Source: Bacillota bacterium
Lineage (GTDB): Bacteria > Bacillota > Clostridia > Acetivibrionales > DTU013
Reading direction: 5' to 3'
Length of the DNA: 37,983 nucleotides
NCBI GenBank assembly: GCA_023439545.1
Contig: JAEXNT010000005.1
Coordinates: forward strand, 1-37,983
The notes beneath the pieces were generated by a model that was not told the origin of the DNA, did not search any database, and saw nothing but the letters and a program-made list of their open reading frames with translations. Both the position numbers and the translations under genes were made by a program. This document shows, one piece after another, positions 33,824 through 37,983 of the stretch (position 1 is the first letter of the stretch; each line of letters opens with the position of its first letter).

Positions 33824-35014
33824 ATGAAAGAATCAAAAGGGTTTTTCTGTCTGGCGCTGTTGATCTTCATGTTTGCGATCATTCCACTGAAAGCCGCCGG
33901 GGCTGATAAAACTAAAACGCCCGATAATGAGCCGCCTTCTGCGCCGAAAGGACTGCTGGTCAGCGGAAAGACATGCACTTCGGTCTCTTTGAGCTGGGCA
34001 GGCGCCACAGACAATGTAAAGTTGAAAGGTTATTATGTTTATCGCGACGACAGAAAAATAACCACTACCACGGAGACAAGTTACGAAAATACGGGTCTGG
34101 CTCCGGGTACAAGATATAAGTTCGAGATAAAGGCCTATGATGCCGCAGGCAACATATCGGCAAATGGAACAAGCGTATCGGTTGTTACCAGCCTGGATGC
34201 GGAAGCCCCGACCATACCCGGCAATCTTTCCCCATCCTCCTGCGATTATACCTCGGTCACCTTGTCATGGAACCCCTCCGGCGACAATACCGGCATCAAA
34301 GGGTATGCGGTTTATAAAAACGGCAGCAGGGTTACGTCGACGACTAAGACGAGCTATACGGTAAAAAGACTTCTTCCCGGAACTACCTGCAGCTTCTTTG
34401 TAAAAGCTTATGATAAATCCGGTAATTATTCCGGACAAAGCCGCAGTGTTACGGGAACAACGCTGCGGGATGCTAAAGCCCCGGACAAGCCCGCTGGGCT
34501 GAAGGGTACGTCAGTGACCGAGACACAGCTAACTCTGACATGGTCTCCGTCATCGGACAACGTCAAGGTTAAGGGGTATGACATATACTGCGACGGCGTT
34601 AAAAAAGGAACCCGGACAAAGGCTGCCTTCACCGCCAAAAGTCTTCTCCCTGGCAAAAGCTTTAAATACACGGTGGTCGCAATCGATACGGCCGGAAACA
34701 GGTCCGCATACAGCGAGCCCCTTACAATCAAAACGCTGAATGACGGTAAAAGTCCGAGCACTCCTACCGGTTTGAAGGTGGTAAAGACGAAAGGTTCTTC
34801 CGTATCGCTTGAATGGAATGCATCAAAAGACAATGTCAAGGTTGAAGGTTACATTATTTACTGCAACGGTATCGAAGTCGAAAAGGCCAAAAAAACCTCC
34901 CGGACAGTCACAAATAAATCAAAGCCGATAATTACGATTTATTGGGTGAAGGCGTATGATACCTCCGGTAATCTTTCCGATATAAGCAACAAATTGACTG
35001 TAATATCGCCCTGA
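33824..35014 (+). CDS. Secreted protein with four fibronectin type III domains
   Basis: A 396-residue protein from the ATG after TTGGAGG. The frame opens six codons earlier. A signal peptide ends near residue 25 (IIPLKAAGA). Four fibronectin-III repeats of about 88 residues follow, beginning PPSAPKGLLV, APTIPGNLSP, APDKPAGLKG and SPSTPTGLKV. Each contains the WxxxxDNxxxxGYxxY core and a closing YDxxGN turn (VKAYDKSGNYS, VVAIDTAGNRS). No catalytic or anchoring domain is attached. Such modules usually occur as linkers in polysaccharide-degrading or surface enzymes, so a stand-alone array may act as an adhesion or scaffold protein. Confidence 0.9.
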   Translation: MKESKGFFCLALLIFMFAIIPLKAAGADKTKTPDNEPPSAPKGLLVSGKTCTSVSLSWAGATDNVKLKGYYVYRDDRKITTTTETSYENTGLAPGTRYKFEIKAYDAAGNISANGTSVSVVTSLDAEAPTIPGNLSPSSCDYTSVTLSWNPSGDNTGIKGYAVYKNGSRVTSTTKTSYTVKRLLPGTTCSFFVKAYDKSGNYSGQSRSVTGTTLRDAKAPDKPAGLKGTSVTETQLTLTWSPSSDNVKVKGYDIYCDGVKKGTRTKAAFTAKSLLPGKSFKYTVVAIDTAGNRSAYSEPLTIKTLNDGKSPSTPTGLKVVKTKGSSVSLEWNASKDNVKVEGYIIYCNGIEVEKAKKTSRTVTNKSKPIITIYWVKAYDTSGNLSDISNKLTVISP

Positions 35015-35040
35015 GTTACTATCTCAGGGCCTTTCTATTT
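35008..35040 (+). terminator. Rho-independent terminator of the fibronectin-III gene
   Basis: A perfect 8-bp stem GCCCTGAG/CTCAGGGC (35008-35015 with 35023-35030) with a 7-base loop, followed by CTTTCTATTT. The gene's TGA stop lies inside the left arm. The next gene is convergent and ends at 35035, inside the tail. Confidence 0.75.
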
Positions 35041-35667
35041 GCCCTTCTTCCCCAAAAGCTCAAATAATTCCGGTTCATTGGTACCACAAGCCGTAATGCC
35101 CATTCTGCCCAGAAAAGGGGTGTCGAATAAAATGAATTTGAATATATCTGCCTTTTCCTCATCCGTCATATTCCAGAAGCCATCCAGTATGCTCCGGCCG
35201 TCCGGCAGCTCTGTTACTGCTATCCCAGGCTCTTTGGTTATATAATACCTCGCGCCGTTGACCGGTAGGGTTTCCATAAACTTTTCATCGTTCCAGACAC
35301 TGTTGGGTATAAATACAACAAATTCTTCAGCCTCGAGCTTTTTTTGACTCTCAAATAGAAACCCCAGAATTGTAGGCTTTTGAGCGGACGGGATCTTTCG
35401 TGAGCGGAATTCTATGCCGGGGATGGAGCGTGCGGTTTCTTGATAATCTCTGACAGTATTCAGTCTATCATTTGCGGACGCAACTGCCAAATCGCTGTTC
35501 AGTTCGATAAAGACGCCGCTTTGCCCGATCAAGGCCGTCAGTATCTGATAGCTTGGATGATACGGCCTTTTGGGATCTTCCTTATAGGTAATGGTATAAA
35601 GAGGGAGCGCCATGCCGGGACTGTTCCTGTTTTTTATCAGTTTTATTTTCAAATCATCAATCGGCAT
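35035..35667 (-). CDS. Hypothetical protein (210 aa)
   Basis: A 210-residue soluble protein without signal peptide or membrane helix, starting behind a strong GAGGGGG site. Visible segments include an N-terminal MPIDDLKIKLIKNR, a beta-rich middle with VFIELNSDLAVA and FVVFIPNSVW, and a helical C-terminus ending ELFELLGKKGK. I cannot place it in a family. Full length and good initiation indicate an intact gene. It is convergent with the fibronectin-III gene and stands beside a decayed glycosidase tail. Confidence 0.75.
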   Translation of the reverse strand: MPIDDLKIKLIKNRNSPGMALPLYTITYKEDPKRPYHPSYQILTALIGQSGVFIELNSDLAVASANDRLNTVRDYQETARSIPGIEFRSRKIPSAQKPTILGFLFESQKKLEAEEFVVFIPNSVWNDEKFMETLPVNGARYYITKEPGIAVTELPDGRSILDGFWNMTDEEKADIFKFILFDTPFLGRMGITACGTNEPELFELLGKKGK

Positions 35668-35707
35668 AAATCCCCCTCAATTATTTTATTATCCCCTTAT
35701 GCGCCGG

Positions 35708-36000
35708 CTATTTCATCAATTTGTCCATTGCCGCTTCATCAAGGTCGCAGCCCAGATAGTATACTTTACCTTTCCCATATTCATTTACGGTCATACAGGG
35801 TTGACCCGCGTAATAATCCCTGGCAGAAACGCCCGGGCTTGCAGCTGTACTTTTTTATAATATCGACAGGCTCCTTTAGAAACCTTATGACATATTCGTC
35901 TGGTCGTCCTTCCGCCCAGTAAATCCCCGCCGAACAGCGGCTTTGTTCTCCCTTCGTGAGCATTTGCACCAATCCCGATCCATAATGTGAACAAACTCTT
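35708..36000 (-). pseudogene. Remnant of a glycoside hydrolase (GH42 beta-galactosidase-like) C-terminus
   Basis: Two minus-strand frames together give SAGIYWAEGRPDEYVIRFL in one frame and, after a frameshift near 35860, SARDYYAGQPCMTVNEYGKG followed by KVYYLGCDLDEAAMDKLMK and TAG (35708-35710). The pattern of a small-residue AG-P, then TxNxYGKGKxYY, matches the trimerisation-domain end of GH42-type beta-galactosidases. The rest of the roughly 680-residue enzyme is missing, so this is a relic. Identification rests on motif memory alone. Confidence 0.5.
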
Positions 36001-36109
36001 ATGTTAATTGTATGCAATTACAGGTACCAATTATGGTAAACGATTGTTACAATTAATTATGTATCATGAAATTTATCCATAAGCTTAATAAATCTCCGGA
36101 GGCACGTCT

Positions 36110-37615
36110 ATGAGAAAACGCCTGATCAAACTCTTATCTTTCGGCTTGATTCTTTTGCTGTCATTTTCCATTATTCCAACAGGCACGTATGCAGCGTCTT
36201 CCAGACCGATCTTAAAATCGGGTATGAGCGGAAGTCCGGTAAAGACACTGCAAAGCAACCTGAAGAAATTGGGCTTTTTCTCGTCAGCTGCGACAGGATA
36301 TTATGGCGACCTGACAGTCGCCGCCGTCAAAAAGTTTCAGAAAAAATACGGTATACCTGCCACGGGTGTAGTGGCAACTCTTACATATAACAAACTCGAT
36401 GCACTGCTCAAACCGAAAGCGCCGTCGAAAGCCTCTACAAAAACCACTTCGAAGCCTGCGCAAAAACCTGCTCCGAAACCGGTCAAAACAGAACCTGCCG
36501 GTCTCAAAAGAGGTTCTGCCGGGCAACAGGTAACAAACCTTCAGAACGACCTGAAGCTCTTGGGATATATGAAGGCAGCGCCGACCGGCGGTTTTGGTCC
36601 CATAACGGAAAACGCCGTGTACCAGTTACAGAAATACTACGGCCTGAAACCTAACGGTATCGCGGATGATAAAACACTCTCAGTGATCAACAGACTGCTC
36701 GGACGGAATAATAACGCGTCAAGAGGCGGAGATTCAGACCGCGGGGATATGGATCGGGGCGATGCCGGTTCTGGCGCTGCGGGCACAGTAAATACATTTC
36801 AAGGCAGTATAGTGCAAAATGTCATCGATCCCTTGTATAAAGTCACAAAGGAATGGATACCCGGTATTCCCCAGATACCTTTCCTGAAAGGCGTGGGAAA
36901 ATACGACGGGGTAGTTATACATTACACGGCCAGCCCGGGAGATAATGCCCGGATGGAGGCGGAGCATGAAAGAAAATACTGGTCGAGGGCTTTCGTGCAT
37001 GAATTCATAGACCCCGGTGAGATCATACAGGTCGCCGATCCCGACTATAAGTCCTGGGGAGTCGGTGAAAGCGGCAACGACAGGTTTATAAACCTTGAAC
37101 TCTGCGATGCTTCCAATCGGGTGAATTTCGACGTCTCCTTCGACAAGATAACCCAGAGGGCTGCAGAATATCTTTATGCGCGTCAGCTCGGAGTATCGCC
37201 TGCAAAGGCCGACGGAACGGGAACACTATGGGGACATTTTCAGGTATCGGAATATCTCGGCGATACGAACCATTCCGATCCTGTGGCATACCTGGCAAAA
37301 TGGGGCAAGTCCTGGAATGATGTTATAAGGATAGTTACGGAGAAATACGATGCCCTGGCTTCAGGACAGAGTCTGGAGCCCCTCGATACCACGAGCGGAA
37401 GCTCAGCTGACGGAAATACTTCCGAAACAGGCACGGCAGATGGGACAGCCGTGACCGGAAATACTTCCGACACAGGCTCCGCAGTAACGACCACCGGCGG
37501 TGGAATAAATATTTCGAATCCTGCTGACGGGGATTTTTCAGGAGTCTCTTCAGTTGGTGATATTACAGGCACAGGCGTTACGACGTCAGGCTCTATTGTA
37601 GTCCCTGTACAGTAA
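36110..37615 (+). CDS. Secreted N-acetylmuramoyl-L-alanine amidase with two peptidoglycan-binding domains
   Basis: A 501-residue protein. A signal peptide ends near residue 28 (GTYAASS). Two PG_binding_1 modules follow (about 36-102, GSPVKTLQSNLKKLGFF; about 137-195, GQQVTNLQNDLKLLGYM), joined by a Lys/Pro/Thr-rich linker. The Amidase_2 catalytic domain (about 245-415) has zinc ligands in GVVIHYTAS and the NHSDPV motif, plus the LWGHFQVSEYLG segment. A Ser/Thr/Gly-rich low-complexity tail closes the chain. The ATG follows GGAGG at about eight bases. It cleaves the bond between muramic acid and the stem peptide in the wall, probably as an autolysin or a sporulation-time hydrolase. Confidence 0.93.
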   Translation: MRKRLIKLLSFGLILLLSFSIIPTGTYAASSRPILKSGMSGSPVKTLQSNLKKLGFFSSAATGYYGDLTVAAVKKFQKKYGIPATGVVATLTYNKLDALLKPKAPSKASTKTTSKPAQKPAPKPVKTEPAGLKRGSAGQQVTNLQNDLKLLGYMKAAPTGGFGPITENAVYQLQKYYGLKPNGIADDKTLSVINRLLGRNNNASRGGDSDRGDMDRGDAGSGAAGTVNTFQGSIVQNVIDPLYKVTKEWIPGIPQIPFLKGVGKYDGVVIHYTASPGDNARMEAEHERKYWSRAFVHEFIDPGEIIQVADPDYKSWGVGESGNDRFINLELCDASNRVNFDVSFDKITQRAAEYLYARQLGVSPAKADGTGTLWGHFQVSEYLGDTNHSDPVAYLAKWGKSWNDVIRIVTEKYDALASGQSLEPLDTTSGSSADGNTSETGTADGTAVTGNTSDTGSAVTTTGGGINISNPADGDFSGVSSVGDITGTGVTTSGSIVVPVQ

Positions 37616-37656
37616 AATATCAATAGTTGTGTAGGTTCAATAAAATGTATTACCTG

Positions 37657-37694
37657 AAAAAGAGGCGGCGGATGTTATTCCGACGCCTCTTTTT
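37657..37694 (+). terminator. Bidirectional rho-independent terminator after the amidase gene
   Basis: An 11-bp stem AAAAAGAGGCG/CGCCTCTTTTT (37657-37667 with 37684-37694). The A and T tracts serve as U-runs in both directions, so it can end the amidase transcript and the convergent ABC gene. Confidence 0.85.
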
Positions 37695-37753
37695 GTATTT
37701 ATTGCGATGCTCTTTATGCCGCTTCATTCAGCGGCTCTTTATCCAGTTTCACA

Positions 37754-37983
37754 TCACACCGCTTCATTATCGAGGTTTGCGCCTGAGAACTGGCTGTTGT
37801 AAATGTCTGCGTAGAATCCGCCTTTTGCGAGCAGTTCCTTGTGGCTGCCCATCTCGACGATGCTTCCCTTGTTCATTACAAGTATGAGCTCCGCGTCGCG
37901 TATGGTGGAAAGCCTGTGAGCGATGACGAAGCTCGTTCTGTTATGCATCAGGTTCGTCATTGCCTTCTGTATCAGCACTTCCG
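37754..37983 (-). CDS. ABC transporter, C-terminal part (partial at window edge)
   Basis: The last 75 or so codons of an ABC exporter whose 5' part lies outside the window. The residues EVLIQKAMTNLM, then FVIAHRLSTIRDAELILVM (H-loop with its histidine), GSIVEMGSHKELLAKGGFYA and YNSQF are the standard end of a half-exporter nucleotide-binding domain. The frame remains open to the window edge, so no start is present. It is convergent with the amidase gene. Confidence 0.9.
   Translation of the reverse strand, partial: EVLIQKAMTNLMHNRTSFVIAHRLSTIRDAELILVMNKGSIVEMGSHKELLAKGGFYADIYNSQFSGANLDNEAV

Overview
The window looks like chromosomal DNA of an endospore-forming, Gram-positive clostridial Firmicute. 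The supporting evidence is a complete ger germinant-receptor operon, a CotF-type coat protein, an S-layer-homology (SLH) protein, a CBO0543-type membrane protein typical of clostridia, strong GGAGG ribosome binding sites, and a Bce-type peptide-resistance module. No rRNA, tRNA, CRISPR array, insertion sequence or prophage was recognised. All calls come from reading the sequence; no database search was run.

Layout. (1) 46-8949, minus strand: an oligosaccharide uptake locus. A response regulator, a YesM-type histidine kinase and a second YesN-type response regulator are read toward a lipoprotein solute-binding protein and two LplB/YtcP-type permeases. No ATPase is encoded here, as is usual for this family, so a shared ATPase elsewhere is presumed. 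(2) 9094-14171, minus: sporulation and germination. A tightly coupled gerA-type A-B-C operon is followed by a 54-residue two-helix protein that fits the germinant-receptor D subunit, then three tiny hydrophobic proteins, each followed by its own hairpin. (3) 14288-17902: a small acidic protein, a VanZ-like protein, a frameshifted SLH surface protein, a CotF-like protein and a CBO0543 membrane protein. (4) 18001-20313, minus: an FGGY sugar kinase and a DapA-family aldolase or lyase, probably a sugar-acid catabolic pair.

(5) 20590-24596, plus: a MarR repressor gene with a textbook promoter and a 14-bp perfect palindromic operator, overlapping two ABC half-exporters. The first has a degenerate catalytic site, which indicates a heterodimeric drug exporter under MarR control. 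(6) 24694-25752, minus: a small basic protein and a Phd-like antitoxin domain fused in frame to a Uma2 nuclease, apparently with an ATA start codon. (7) 26002-30828, plus: a BceRS two-component system with a BceAB transporter. The kinase carries an unusual insertion in its dimerisation hairpin.

(8) 30839-36000: a decaying accessory stretch with gene remnants (unknown secreted proteins, an EamA transporter, a probable beta-galactosidase tail), a 50-residue membrane peptide with its own promoter, an 11-bp tandem repeat, a membrane transglutaminase-like protein, a four-repeat fibronectin-III secreted protein and an unknown 210-residue protein. (9) 36110-37983: a secreted peptidoglycan amidase with two PG-binding domains, and the 3' end of another ABC exporter running off the window.

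The most interesting leads are the unannotated small genes around the ger operon, the Phd-Uma2 fusion with a non-canonical start, the modified Bce kinase, and the reading-frame breaks in the SLH and 31.2-31.9 kb genes.
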